From positions 1 to 14,138 of the forward strand of contig CALLIO010000160.1 in NCBI GenBank assembly GCA_938009055.1: 14,138 nucleotides of DNA, given 5' to 3'. How positions within the stretch are numbered: position 1 is the first letter of the stretch; each line of letters opens with the position of its first letter. The stretch comes from an uncultured Altererythrobacter sp. (GTDB lineage: Bacteria; Pseudomonadota; Alphaproteobacteria; Sphingomonadales; Sphingomonadaceae). This document shows, in pieces, positions 1-8,173 of this stretch. A model generated the notes under the pieces. The model saw only the letters and a list, made by a program, of their open reading frames with translations, was not told the DNA's origin and did no database searches. The translations under genes and the position numbers were made by a program.

Positions 1-664
1 GCGTGGCGAGACCAGCGCCCGCCAAAGCTTGGCGCACACGCGGATCGCGCAATTTGTGCTCGTAGCGATAGGCCGCTTCTGCGCCGCCCAGCAGACCAAG
101 CCCGAAAAGGAAGCTTAGCAATACCCGCACGAGAGGCGTGATGAGGCCCGCCTCAATCGCATATCGGACAAGGAAAATCCCTGCGATCGCTAGCGCAAAT
201 CCGCCTGCCCAGATCGGTAGCCGCCGTCCGAATATGTCTTCAAAGTCGAAGGAGAAACGCGAGGCTAGGCCGACATTTTGAGATTCATACTCGGAACCTT
301 CAGATTCAGCTGGCTCAGCCTCTTGCACCTGCACTTCGTCATCAGCGGCGGCATAGGCTGCCTCTTTAAACGGCTCTGGCTCTGCTAAGACGGGCTCAAG
401 CTCTGGGGCAGGTTCGGCTTCAAGGGACGCGTCCTCCACTTCGGGCTGTGCGGACAGTGGGTCTCTAACCTCTTCAGCGGCAACCTGATCCGGCTCTGGC
501 GCGGGAACATCTGCGCTGTCATCACTCGTCTCGCCGCCGCGCAGCTTTATAAGCTCGAGCCGGAAAGACTCGATGGTGTTTTCAAGCCGCCGCTCGACCC
601 GCTTGTGCTTGTCCCATTGGATAATGGCGACAATGCCCAGCACGATGATGAGAAATAATTCCAT
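1..664 (-). CDS. DUF2339 family membrane protein, N-terminal part (gene cut by left window edge)
   Basis: The reading frame is open for 221 codons from an ATG at 664 down to the left edge. The visible protein has an N-terminal hydrophobic segment (about residues 2-16, MELFLIIVLGIVAIIQW) and a short charged stretch (18-43). A long linker follows, rich in Glu, Pro, Ala and Asp (about 44-130). Then comes the conserved entry to the membrane domain, FEDIFGRRLPIWAGG (141-155), leading into two further membrane segments (about 150-167 and 175-194). This layout is what I know of DUF2339 predicted membrane proteins, usually about 900 residues with many helices, so roughly three quarters of the gene lies outside. 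The biochemical role of the family is not known to me. Upstream, an AGGG sits very close to the ATG, so the ribosome-binding site is poor. It lies 91 bases downstream of the CinA-like gene on the same strand and may be co-transcribed with it. Confidence 0.8.
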   Translation of the reverse strand, partial: MELFLIIVLGIVAIIQWDKHKRVERRLENTIESFRLELIKLRGGETSDDSADVPAPEPDQVAAEEVRDPLSAQPEVEDASLEAEPAPELEPVLAEPEPFKEAAYAAADDEVQVQEAEPAESEGSEYESQNVGLASRFSFDFEDIFGRRLPIWAGGFALAIAGIFLVRYAIEAGLITPLVRVLLSFLFGLGLLGGAEAAYRYEHKLRDPRVRQALAGAGLAT

Positions 665-755
665 GCCCTGAACAACCAATATCGGCGTGGGCTGGTTAAA
701 TATCAATCAGTAAAAGGGAAACGCTGCTCAATTGCGTCAATCAGAGATGGCGAAA

Positions 756-1517
756 TTAGATGCCGCCTGGCGTGAAGTCCCAGCCGTTTTCCGCCAATCC
801 CTCGCACAAGACATGCATGCAGCTTTTCACCGCTTCTTCATCGGTTGAACGGATCACAAAGTTTGATCCCACCTTGCCTTCGCGGAAGAAGGGGTAGGAG
901 CCGATCTGGCAATTGTCATGCGCTTGCTCGACTTCGCGCAAGAGGCCTGCAACCTCGCTTTCAGGGATAAAGCCGCCCACCGTTTCAGAAACCAGCGGCG
1001 CGCCGCCTTCCAATTCTCCGGTCAGCGCATCGAGCATGCCAGCGGTGATATGCGGAACGCCTGCCATGACGAAGATATTGCCATGGCGAATGCCGGGCGC
1101 GCCTGAACGCTTGTTCGGGATCAGCTCGGCCCCATCGGGCACGCGCGCCATGCGCAAACGCCCTTCATTCGTGCCGCCCTTATCGGCATAATAGCGTTCG
1201 AGAATAGCGCGTGCCTCTGGATGGATGATAACTTCGACACCCAAAGCTGCGGCAATCGCATCGACGGTGATGTCGTCATGCGTTGGGCCAATCCCGCCAG
1301 TAGTGAACAGGTAATCGTTCTGCGCGCGAAGAGCGTTCACAGCCTCGACAATGCGATCTTGTTCATCGGCCACCACGCGCACTTCGGCAAGGCGGATGCC
1401 CTGGACCTGAAGCCAGCTGGCGATCTGGCCGATATTCTTGTCATGGGTGCGGCCGGACAGGATCTCGTCACCGATAATGACGAGGCCGGCTGTCCAGATT
1501 TTGTCGGTTGAAGTCAT
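756..1517 (-). CDS. CinA-type competence/damage-inducible protein A, stand-alone molybdopterin-binding-fold (MoCF) domain
   Basis: This 253-residue protein belongs to the CinA N-terminal (COG1058) group. The visible signatures are GDEILSGRTHDKN (16-28), TTGGIGPTHDDIT (72-84), the conserved SGAPG (138-142) and MAGVP (151-155). These form the MoeA/MogA-like nucleotide- or pterin-binding fold. Full-length CinA carries a C-terminal PncC nicotinamide-nucleotide amidase domain, which is absent here. The protein instead ends with a short domain (about 180-253) containing VGSNFVIRSTD, as in other short COG1058 proteins. In the family, the N-terminal domain has been linked to ADP-ribose or FAD pyrophosphatase activity. 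Which activity applies here cannot be read from the sequence. The ATG at 1517 is kept because the conserved fold begins at residue 9, although no clear Shine-Dalgarno precedes it. The gene lies 203 bases downstream of the monooxygenase and 91 bases upstream of the DUF2339 gene. Confidence 0.88.
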   Translation of the reverse strand: MTSTDKIWTAGLVIIGDEILSGRTHDKNIGQIASWLQVQGIRLAEVRVVADEQDRIVEAVNALRAQNDYLFTTGGIGPTHDDITVDAIAAALGVEVIIHPEARAILERYYADKGGTNEGRLRMARVPDGAELIPNKRSGAPGIRHGNIFVMAGVPHITAGMLDALTGELEGGAPLVSETVGGFIPESEVAGLLREVEQAHDNCQIGSYPFFREGKVGSNFVIRSTDEEAVKSCMHVLCEGLAENGWDFTPGGI

Positions 1518-1604
1518 GGGTGACGCTTAGGGGAGTAAGTGCGTCGCCTCAAGAAGAGTCATTTGTTTAGCCTCAGACGCCGGCGTTCGGGTGTCTTACA
1601 GGGC

Positions 1605-1708
1605 TGGCATCGGTCGCGTTAGCGACCGCAAGGGCGACTGCCCGCCCGCAGCGGTGCGGGCTTGCCCGCAAGCCGCGAGGATATCACGCGCCCGGATGGG
1701 CGTGCGGA
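1605..1708. repeat. GC-rich multi-hairpin intergenic element, candidate dispersed repeat
   Basis: The gap between the monooxygenase and the CinA-like gene holds several inverted repeats in about 100 bases. CGGTCGC (1611-1617) pairs with GCGACCG (1622-1628) around a GTTA loop. CCCGCA (1645-1650) pairs with TGCGGG (1655-1660). TGCGGGC (1655-1661) can instead pair with GCCCGCA (1664-1670), and GGCTTGC (1659-1665) with GCAAGCC (1668-1674), so these three stems exclude one another. A fourth stem joins 1687-1693 to 1698-1704 around GGAT, with one G-T pair. No U-run follows in either direction, so it is not a normal intrinsic terminator. The density of stems resembles REP/MITE-like extragenic repeats. 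From memory I believe similar blocks recur in Erythrobacter-group genomes, but I cannot verify that here. It could protect the 3' end of the monooxygenase transcript. Confidence 0.5.
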
Positions 1709-1720
1709 AAACAAAAAGGC

Positions 1721-3229
1721 CTACTCTGCGGCTTCCAATTGCTCATCAGCCGTATGGGCATTCGCGCCAGGCTGTCGGAAGCTTAGATGCCCGTCTTCAA
1801 TCGGGTCGGTCGCCATGATCTTGCGATCCTGCACATATTCCTGATTGAGCCGCCACGGATAGGCCACAGCGCTCTTGGGCATGATGTGCTTTCCGCGCTG
1901 GATATAGCCGGAGGAAAAATCGAACAGATCATCCTCTTCCAAAGCGGCCTCTTTTTCCGGCGGCAGATCGGGTACCACCACCGTACTGCCTTGCTTCTTC
2001 ATGTGGTTGAGAACGCGGCAGACATAGTTCGAATTCACATCCGCACGCAAAGTCCAGCTGGCGTTGAGGTAGCCAAACACAACCGACAGGTTCGGAATAT
2101 TCCCGAACATGCATCCCTTGTAATAATAGTGATCGGCAAAATTCACCGGCGCGCCATCCATGCTGACCGCGATTTTTCCCGCTACAGCGAGCGACAGGCC
2201 GGTGGCGGTGATGATGATATCCGCTTCGAGCAATTTGCCCGATTTCAAGCGCACGCCGCCTGCTTCAAAAGCTGCGATATGATCGGTGACGATCGAGGCT
2301 TTGCCCGCATTCATTGCATGGAACAGATCATCATCGGGAACCAAGCAGACGCGCTGTTCCCAAGGGTTATAGGGCGGAGAGAACGTTGCCTCGTCGTAAT
2401 TGTCGCCAAGCGATTTCTCGATCAGGCTCTTGAGTTTCGCTTTCACCGTCTCTGGCTTGTTGCGCGCCATTTTGAACGAGAAATCCTGCATCCGGATGTT
2501 TTTAAACCGGGTAATTTTGTAGGCCGTTTCCTCTGGCAAAATCTTGCGCAAAGTGTTGGCGAACCAATCTTTTGCCGGGCGCGCCCACATCCAAGTCGGG
2601 GTGCGCTGGAGCATCGTCACATGCTCGGCCTTGCCGGCCATCGAAGGCACGATTGTTACCGATGTTGCCCCTGATCCGACCACGACGACCTTTTTGCCTG
2701 TGTAGTCGAGGTCTTCAGGCCAAAATTGCGGGTGGACCACCTCGCCTTCGAAAGCGCTGGTATCAAAGCCCGCGTCATAGGGATCATCATAATCGTAATA
2801 GCCCGAGCCCAGGTACAGCCAGCGCGCTGTCACTAGCTTGTGCTCACCGTCCTTTGTCTCCAGCGTTACATGCCATGCCGCATCGGCCTCGCGCCAATCA
2901 GCGCTGATGACTTTCTGGCCGAAGGAAATGTGTTGGCGAATATCGCGCTCGTCCACGATCTTGTGAAGATAATCGAGAATGGCAGGGGCATCGGCGATGG
3001 TCTTTTCATGCTTCCACGGCTCGAAATCAAAGCCCAGCGTATGCATATCACTGTCGGACCGAATGCCGGGATAGCGGAACAAATCCCATGTCCCGCCCAG
3101 ATTGTCACGGCGGTCAACGATGGCATAGGAATGGCCGGGGCTTTTTTGCTCCATATGTGCGGCCATGCCGATGCCGGAAATGCCAGCGCCAACGATCAGA
3201 ACATCGTGGTCCGGTGTAAACGGCTGCAT
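1721..3229 (-). CDS. EthA-like flavin-containing Baeyer-Villiger monooxygenase
   Basis: This is a 502-residue FAD- and NADPH-dependent monooxygenase expected to insert oxygen next to a ketone carbonyl, or to oxidise sulfur or nitrogen groups. Two Rossmann motifs are visible: GAGISGIG for FAD (14-21) and GSGATS for NADPH (185-190). Between them is the Baeyer-Villiger fingerprint in its HP variant, FEGEVVHPQFWP (160-171). Several stretches closely match what I remember of Mycobacterium tuberculosis EthA, including GGTWDLFRYPGIRSDSDM (45-62), WPEDLDYTGKK, and the later IITATGL and YPWRLNQ. The frame extends upstream to 3274. The start at 3229 is chosen because GGGAGA (3241-3236) lies six bases before that ATG and the FAD motif then sits at the usual distance. 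The natural substrate is unknown. It is divergent from the first TonB receptor, with 108 bases between the starts, and is the first gene of the minus-strand series. Confidence 0.93.
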   Translation of the reverse strand: MQPFTPDHDVLIVGAGISGIGMAAHMEQKSPGHSYAIVDRRDNLGGTWDLFRYPGIRSDSDMHTLGFDFEPWKHEKTIADAPAILDYLHKIVDERDIRQHISFGQKVISADWREADAAWHVTLETKDGEHKLVTARWLYLGSGYYDYDDPYDAGFDTSAFEGEVVHPQFWPEDLDYTGKKVVVVGSGATSVTIVPSMAGKAEHVTMLQRTPTWMWARPAKDWFANTLRKILPEETAYKITRFKNIRMQDFSFKMARNKPETVKAKLKSLIEKSLGDNYDEATFSPPYNPWEQRVCLVPDDDLFHAMNAGKASIVTDHIAAFEAGGVRLKSGKLLEADIIITATGLSLAVAGKIAVSMDGAPVNFADHYYYKGCMFGNIPNLSVVFGYLNASWTLRADVNSNYVCRVLNHMKKQGSTVVVPDLPPEKEAALEEDDLFDFSSGYIQRGKHIMPKSAVAYPWRLNQEYVQDRKIMATDPIEDGHLSFRQPGANAHTADEQLEAAE

Positions 3230-3235
3230 GTGCTT

Positions 3236-3241
3236 TCTCCC
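3236..3241 (-). promoter_or_regulatory. Ribosome-binding site that fixes the monooxygenase start
   Basis: On the minus strand GGGAGA lies six bases before the ATG at 3229. The upstream alternative start at 3274 would add 15 residues that resemble nothing in the family. This site therefore decides for the shorter protein. Confidence 0.7.
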
Positions 3242-3337
3242 AATTGACGCGAGATAAGCACAGACCCGCGGCAAAAGCGAGTCAGGATTGCAATTTGCAA
3301 CTGACTTGGCGGCAGGCTTAGTTTAGAGGCGCGCGCT

Positions 3338-5350
3338 ATGAAAATGCTCTCCCTATCATCGCTTTCGGCTTTGGCTGTTTTGCTTCCAGCTCCTGTTGTC
3401 GCGCAGGAGGAGAGCGAAAGCATCATCATCGTCACGGGCGAGGGGCTTGAGGAGGCACCCTCTGGTGCAGCCTATGCCGTGAGCGAGATTGACCGCGAAG
3501 TGATCGAAAGCGGCGCATCTGGCCGGATCGAGGATGTGTTGCGCTCGGTTGCCGGTTTCCAGCAATTTCGCCGTTCGGACAGCCGATCATCCAATCCCAG
3601 CGCGCAAGGCGTGACGCTAAGGGCGCTCGGCGGCAATGCCTCGACCCGCGCATTGGTGACGCTCGACGGGGTGCCGATGGTCGATCCGTTCTTCGGATAT
3701 GTGCCTTTGAGCGCGCTTAGCCCTGAACGGTTGGAGAGCATTCGCGTCACCCGCGGGGGCGGTTCTGGCCCGTTTGGTGCGGGCGCATTGTCGGGCACAA
3801 TCGAATTGGAAAGCGCGACTGATCTGGGGCTGTCGGCCAGCGCATTGGTGAACGATCGGGCCGAAAGCGAACTGTCCGGCTCTTATGGCGCGCAGCTTGG
3901 CAGCGGTTATGCCAGCGTTTTTGGACGGTGGGACAGGGGCAAGGGGTTCTTCACAACGCCTGCCGATCAGCGCGTTCCCGCTTCGGCTCGTGCGCAGTTT
4001 GATAGCTGGTCAACCGGCCTGCGCATCGCTGCGCCGCTTACCGACACGATTGAGCTGCAAGCACGCGGGCTCATCTTCGATGACAAGCGCACTTTGCGCT
4101 TTGACGGGGCAGACAGTTCGCATCAGGGGCAAGACGCGAGCATCCGGCTGGTCGGGCGGGGCGCTTGGGAGTTTGATGCGCTGGCCTATGTTCAGGCGCG
4201 CAATTTTTCGAACGTGGTGATTTCCTCCACGCGGTTTGTGCGTGTGCTGGATCAGCGCAATACCCCTTCGACCGGGCTTGGCGGCAAGCTAGAACTGCGC
4301 CCGCCCGTGGGTGACGCGCATACTTTAAGGATCGGTGCGGACTTTCGCCGCAGCAATGGCGAGCTTCAGGAAGAAAGCTACAGCGCCTTTACCGGCGCCT
4401 TGCGCGAGCGGCGCAGAGGCGGGGGCACCAATAGCGACCTTGGCTTTTTCATCGAGAATGACTGGTCGCCCAATGGGGCTGGCGGCGCGTTGGTGCTGAC
4501 CGGCGGATTGCGGGCGGATCGCACGATCATCAAGGACGGCTTCTACCGCGCGGTCGATGCCGGCGGGGCTCTCGTCAGCGAGACTATTGGGCAGGACCGC
4601 TCTGACTGGTCGCTCAGCTGGCGCGCTGGCGCAGCCTATCGGCCAAGCGCGGCGCTGAAACTGCGCGCAGCAGCTTACACGGGATTGCGCCTGCCGACCT
4701 TGAACGAGCTTTACCGCCCCTTTGTGATCTTCCCGATTGTTACGCAGGCCAACGCTGATCTTGCCAATGAACGGCTCGAGGGATTTGAGCTGGGCGCGGA
4801 CTTCACCCCAAGCGATGACGTCACCCTTTCGCTCACGGCCTTTGACAACACAGTGAAGAATGCCATCGCCAATGTCACGCTTACGCCGACTTTGCGCCAG
4901 CGCCAGAACCTGCCCGCGATTGCCGCACAAGGCATAGAGGCGGGCCTGTCGGCCAAACTTGGCAGCGTTCGCTTTGATGGGTCGGCAAGCTTCAGCGATG
5001 CGAAGATCGAGGGGGAAGGCGCCTCGCTTGCGCTCGATGGCAACCGCCCGCCGCAAGTCCCGCGCCTTGCCGCCTCGGCGCGCGCTGCATGGTCGCCACA
5101 AGAAAGTTGGACGCTGGCCGCCACTGTTCGTCACACGGGCGCGCAGTTTGAAGATGATAGCGAGGCCGTGGCTTTACCCGCCGCAACGACGATCGATTTT
5201 TATGCCGAAGTCCCACTTTCGCGCCGATTTGCGCTGATTGCGCGCGCAGAAAACGTACTGGATGAGGTGATTGTGACGCGAAATTCGGGAGGCGCGCTTG
5301 ATCTGGGAGCGTCAAGAACAATTTGGTTGGGCATACGCTTGCGCAATTGA
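3338..5350 (+). CDS. TonB-dependent outer-membrane receptor, BtuB-like class
   Basis: This is a 670-residue outer-membrane gated channel that takes up a scarce ligand using TonB-ExbBD energy. A signal peptide spans residues 1-22 (hydrophobic core LSALAVLLPAPVV, cleavage after VVA). The mature protein starts QEESES and is followed at once by a TonB-box-like SIIIVTGEG (28-36). The plug domain (about 40-160) contains GVTLRALGGNASTRALV, LDGVPMVDPFFGYV and ESIRVTRGGGSGPFGAGAL, as in the cobalamin-receptor-like group. The rest is an amphipathic beta-barrel. The protein is short for the family and I see no cysteine in it. It ends in IRLRN rather than the usual terminal aromatic residue of outer-membrane barrels. 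The ligand cannot be told: cobalamin, a siderophore and a small organic molecule are all possible. A weak Shine-Dalgarno (GAGG, 3325-3328) lies nine bases before the ATG. The second receptor follows after 139 bases. Confidence 0.92.
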   Translation: MKMLSLSSLSALAVLLPAPVVAQEESESIIIVTGEGLEEAPSGAAYAVSEIDREVIESGASGRIEDVLRSVAGFQQFRRSDSRSSNPSAQGVTLRALGGNASTRALVTLDGVPMVDPFFGYVPLSALSPERLESIRVTRGGGSGPFGAGALSGTIELESATDLGLSASALVNDRAESELSGSYGAQLGSGYASVFGRWDRGKGFFTTPADQRVPASARAQFDSWSTGLRIAAPLTDTIELQARGLIFDDKRTLRFDGADSSHQGQDASIRLVGRGAWEFDALAYVQARNFSNVVISSTRFVRVLDQRNTPSTGLGGKLELRPPVGDAHTLRIGADFRRSNGELQEESYSAFTGALRERRRGGGTNSDLGFFIENDWSPNGAGGALVLTGGLRADRTIIKDGFYRAVDAGGALVSETIGQDRSDWSLSWRAGAAYRPSAALKLRAAAYTGLRLPTLNELYRPFVIFPIVTQANADLANERLEGFELGADFTPSDDVTLSLTAFDNTVKNAIANVTLTPTLRQRQNLPAIAAQGIEAGLSAKLGSVRFDGSASFSDAKIEGEGASLALDGNRPPQVPRLAASARAAWSPQESWTLAATVRHTGAQFEDDSEAVALPAATTIDFYAEVPLSRRFALIARAENVLDEVIVTRNSGGALDLGASRTIWLGIRLRN

Positions 5351-5426
5351 CGTAGGGGAATTCGGCATTCACGTTCAGGCGGTGTGATAAAATTGCACCA
5401 AATCCAGACAAGCGTGTCCTGTGCCC

Positions 5427-5454
5427 TTGCCAACGGTCCGTGCGCTGATACTCT
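5427..5454 (+). promoter_or_regulatory. Possible sigma70-type promoter for the second TonB receptor
   Basis: TTGCCA (5427-5432) and TACTCT (5449-5454) are 16 bases apart, which would start transcription near 5461 and give a leader of about 29 bases. The -10 box is a partial match. The gap between the receptors is long enough for a separate promoter, but the call rests only on this match. Confidence 0.3.
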
Positions 5455-5476
5455 CTGCAGCATAATAAAAGTACGT

Positions 5477-5483
5477 GGAGAGG
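5477..5483 (+). promoter_or_regulatory. Ribosome-binding site that fixes the second receptor's start
   Basis: GGAGAGG lies six bases before the ATG at 5490. An in-frame GTG at 5475 overlaps this site and would add five residues before the signal peptide, so the ATG is preferred. Confidence 0.8.
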
Positions 5484-5489
5484 TACAAA

Positions 5490-8054
5490 ATGACACAAAA
5501 GTTCGCGCTCAGCGCGGCTGCCCTGATGGCATCCAGCGCCCTTGCAACACCAGCATTCGCTCAAGAAGCCCAAGACGGCGCTGAAGACGGCAATGATGAT
5601 AACGTCATCATCGTGACCGCCACCCGCCGCGCGCAGGATGTCCAAGACATTCCAATCGCGGTGACTGCAGTTACACCTGAACAGTTGGAAAAGCAGGGCG
5701 TCGTCAACGTCCAGAACATCACACAGGTTTCACCCAGCTTCTCGACCTCAAACGCACAGATCGCATCCGGCTCGGTCGTGCTGCGTATTCGCGGCGTTGG
5801 TACAACATCGAACAACATCGGCTTTGAAAGCGCGGTCGGCATCTTTGTGGACGGCGCCTATCAATCGCGCCCCGGCGTTGCGCTTGGCGAATTTGTTGAC
5901 GTTGAGCGGGTCGAAGTTCTGCGCGGGCCGCAGGGCACATTGTTTGGCCGCAACACTTCGGCTGGTGCGCTGAACATCACAACCAACCGCCCCGATCTCA
6001 ACGAGTTCGGCGGTTTTGCCAATGCGACATACGGCAATTATGATCTGCTGAACGTGCAGGGCGCGATCAATGCGCCCATCGTTGAAGACACACTCGCTGT
6101 TCGCCTGACCGGCGCCTATCGCGAGCGTGATGGCTATCTCGATATTGTTGACATCAATGGCAATCAAATTGGCGAGTCCAATACGATCGACCAATATCTG
6201 GTTCGCGGCCAATTGGGCTATGAAAGCGAAGGCGGCGTCAAAGGTCGTTTGATCTTCGATTATACGAAGAGCGAAAACCAATGCTGCGCCGCGCTAGAAG
6301 TGCTGGCGAACACCGGCTTTGAAGCGGCCGTTGTTGGCGTTGGCGGCCCTGCTCGCGCTGGCATGGCGACAGCGCTTCCGGCAACCTCGCCATTTGATGT
6401 TGGTGCCGCTCAACAAGCGGTCGACAATCTTGTCGCAACATCCAACCGCGTTCCAATGTCCGAGGCAAAGCAATGGGGCGTTACTGGAGAGCTGGAATTC
6501 CCGCTCGGCGACAATGCTGATCTGATCTTCATCGGCTCGTATCGCGATTACACTTCGACTGAGAATTACGATTCATCCTTCTCTGGGCTGGACGTGTTCG
6601 ACGTTGATCGTCTCGACACTGACATTGAAACCTTCACCGCTGAATTGCGTTTGCAAGGCGAAGCGATGGACGGCCGGTTCAACTGGCTTGTTGGCGGTTA
6701 CTACTCAGACGAGCAGATTTCATCTGAGCAGGATTTCTCGCTCGGAACCCAATATGATTTGCAAATCGCAGGTCTGTTTGGTGGGGCATTGGGCCCAGCA
6801 CCGCTCACTCTGCTAACAAACGCGATCACGGGCGGTACGCCGATCAGTCCAGCGGGGACCACATCGACCAACCAATATGCGCAAAGCAGCGAAAGCTGGT
6901 CGATCTTCACGCACAACTCGTTTGATATCACTGATAGCCTGACCCTGACCTTGGGTCTGCGCTATTCGGATGAAAAGAAAACGGGCGGGTTCCAGCAGCT
7001 TGCTTCCAACAATCCAGCCTGTTTGACGCTGCTGGGCGGTACGGCGACAATCGCAGGTATCACAGGCCCAGGTTTGGTTGGTAGCGTGCTTGGCACTGGC
7101 TGTTTTGCCTTTACCGCGCCGGCGATTGGATCAGATGCGATTGCATTCCCGCTTCCGCGCGAGTTTGAAGTGCCATTTAGCGATAATGAGCTGATCTACA
7201 CCGGTAAGGTGACCTATCAGTTTGCGGCACCAATCACGGCGTATGCCAGCTTTACTCATGGCTATAAGTCAGGCGGTATCAACCTCGACATTACGGCCAA
7301 TGCTGGCGGCGCTGATCCAACCTTCCTTTCGGAAGAGGTCGATGCCTATGAAATCGGTGTGAAGGGTAAATTCCTGGATGATGCGGTGACGGTCAACGTG
7401 GCAGCATTCTTGGAAGAGTTTTCCAACTTCCAGGTTCTCGAATTCACCGGCGCGCAGTTCACCACGTTCAACGTGAACTCGGCAAAATCATCCGGTTTTG
7501 AGTTGGAATCGGTGATCCGTCCCGATGAAAATCTGACCTTCAATCTGGGTCTGACCTATACCGATGCACGCTATCCTGAGAATTGCGATGGTGGCATTCC
7601 CAATGCGAACGTCACATCGCTTTGCGGCAATTCGCTTACCAATGCGCCCAAATATGTGGCGATTGCGGGCGCGAATTACGACAAGGACATTGGCGATTCT
7701 CTGCGCGGGTTCTTGTCTGCTCAGGTTCGCACAGAAAGCGACCGCCGGACATCGACACAGGCCACAACCGTTCCAAGCGCGGCGATCATCGCCGGGTTTG
7801 GCGGCGATATTCAAGCCGCTGTGGACGCCGCGCCGCTGGTGCCGTTCGATGTTCAGGACGGCAACACCAAAGTCAATCTTCGGGCTGGCTTTGGCGCTCA
7901 AGATGAAAGCTGGACGGTGGAAGTTTGGGGTGTGAACGTTACGGATGTGGTCACTCGCGGTGTTACCTTCAACACCGTGCTTCGCGGTTCCTCACGCTCG
8001 GCCTTCCCGCAAGAGCCAGCGACTTACGGCGTGACAGTGCGCACCAAGTTCTAA
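5490..8054 (+). CDS. TonB-dependent outer-membrane receptor, large sphingomonad type
   Basis: This 854-residue receptor has a signal peptide with cleavage after AFA at residue 24, an acidic spacer (EAQDGAEDGNDD) and a TonB box NVIIVTATR (38-46). The plug (about 50-165) includes PEQLEKQGVVNVQNI and GIFVDGAYQSRPG (117-129), then RVEVLRGPQGTLFGRNTSAG (140-159). A large beta-barrel follows, ending in the terminal Phe of VTVRTKF, the expected outer-membrane assembly signal. Proteins of this type often import plant- or alga-derived compounds, siderophores or hydrophobic substrates in Sphingomonadales. The ligand here is not known. Six cysteines fall in three groups (265/266, 511/538, 699/712), probably in surface loops. 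It differs strongly from the preceding receptor, so this is not a recent tandem duplication. A strong terminator follows, so it is likely the last gene of its transcript. Confidence 0.94.
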   Translation: MTQKFALSAAALMASSALATPAFAQEAQDGAEDGNDDNVIIVTATRRAQDVQDIPIAVTAVTPEQLEKQGVVNVQNITQVSPSFSTSNAQIASGSVVLRIRGVGTTSNNIGFESAVGIFVDGAYQSRPGVALGEFVDVERVEVLRGPQGTLFGRNTSAGALNITTNRPDLNEFGGFANATYGNYDLLNVQGAINAPIVEDTLAVRLTGAYRERDGYLDIVDINGNQIGESNTIDQYLVRGQLGYESEGGVKGRLIFDYTKSENQCCAALEVLANTGFEAAVVGVGGPARAGMATALPATSPFDVGAAQQAVDNLVATSNRVPMSEAKQWGVTGELEFPLGDNADLIFIGSYRDYTSTENYDSSFSGLDVFDVDRLDTDIETFTAELRLQGEAMDGRFNWLVGGYYSDEQISSEQDFSLGTQYDLQIAGLFGGALGPAPLTLLTNAITGGTPISPAGTTSTNQYAQSSESWSIFTHNSFDITDSLTLTLGLRYSDEKKTGGFQQLASNNPACLTLLGGTATIAGITGPGLVGSVLGTGCFAFTAPAIGSDAIAFPLPREFEVPFSDNELIYTGKVTYQFAAPITAYASFTHGYKSGGINLDITANAGGADPTFLSEEVDAYEIGVKGKFLDDAVTVNVAAFLEEFSNFQVLEFTGAQFTTFNVNSAKSSGFELESVIRPDENLTFNLGLTYTDARYPENCDGGIPNANVTSLCGNSLTNAPKYVAIAGANYDKDIGDSLRGFLSAQVRTESDRRTSTQATTVPSAAIIAGFGGDIQAAVDAAPLVPFDVQDGNTKVNLRAGFGAQDESWTVEVWGVNVTDVVTRGVTFNTVLRGSSRSAFPQEPATYGVTVRTKF

Positions 8055-8095
8055 GCGCAAGCTTGACGATAAAGCCTTTGGGAGAGGGCTAAAGG

Positions 8096-8132
8096 AAGGG
8101 CGGCTCCGCTTCATTGCAGGGCCGCCCTTTTT
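8096..8132 (+). terminator. Intrinsic terminator of the second TonB receptor
   Basis: AAGGGCGGC (8096-8104) pairs perfectly with GCCGCCCTT (8121-8129) around a 16-base loop, and the stem runs into a T-run (8128-8132). It lies 41 bases after the receptor stop codon. Confidence 0.88.
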
Positions 8133-8173
8133 GTGTGTTGGATAACCGGCTGCCGCCGCGCACACGCACAAGC

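Noticed and set aside
1591..1818. Small plus-strand frame across the hairpin element
   Set aside because: It reads through inverted repeats and into the antisense of the monooxygenase 3' end; no ribosome site or family resemblance.
1787..2674. A 295-codon open frame on the plus strand
   Set aside because: It lies wholly antisense to the EthA-like monooxygenase, its translation has no family features, and high-GC codon bias readily leaves such mirror frames open.
3288..3324. TTGCAA repeats and a TAGTTT as a promoter for the first TonB receptor
   Set aside because: The second TTGCAA (3295-3300) and TAGTTT (3319-3324) are 18 bases apart, but the start would fall near 3331, past the ribosome-binding site. 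The match is too weak to annotate.
4325..5645. Long minus-strand frames (269 and 217 codons) opposite the two receptors
   Set aside because: Their translations are rich in Arg, Ala and Gln with no recognisable motif, and they are antisense to strongly supported TonB receptors.
3338..8054. Tandem duplication of TonB receptors
   Set aside because: The two proteins differ in length, plug sequence, C-terminus and cysteine content; they are distant paralogues placed side by side.
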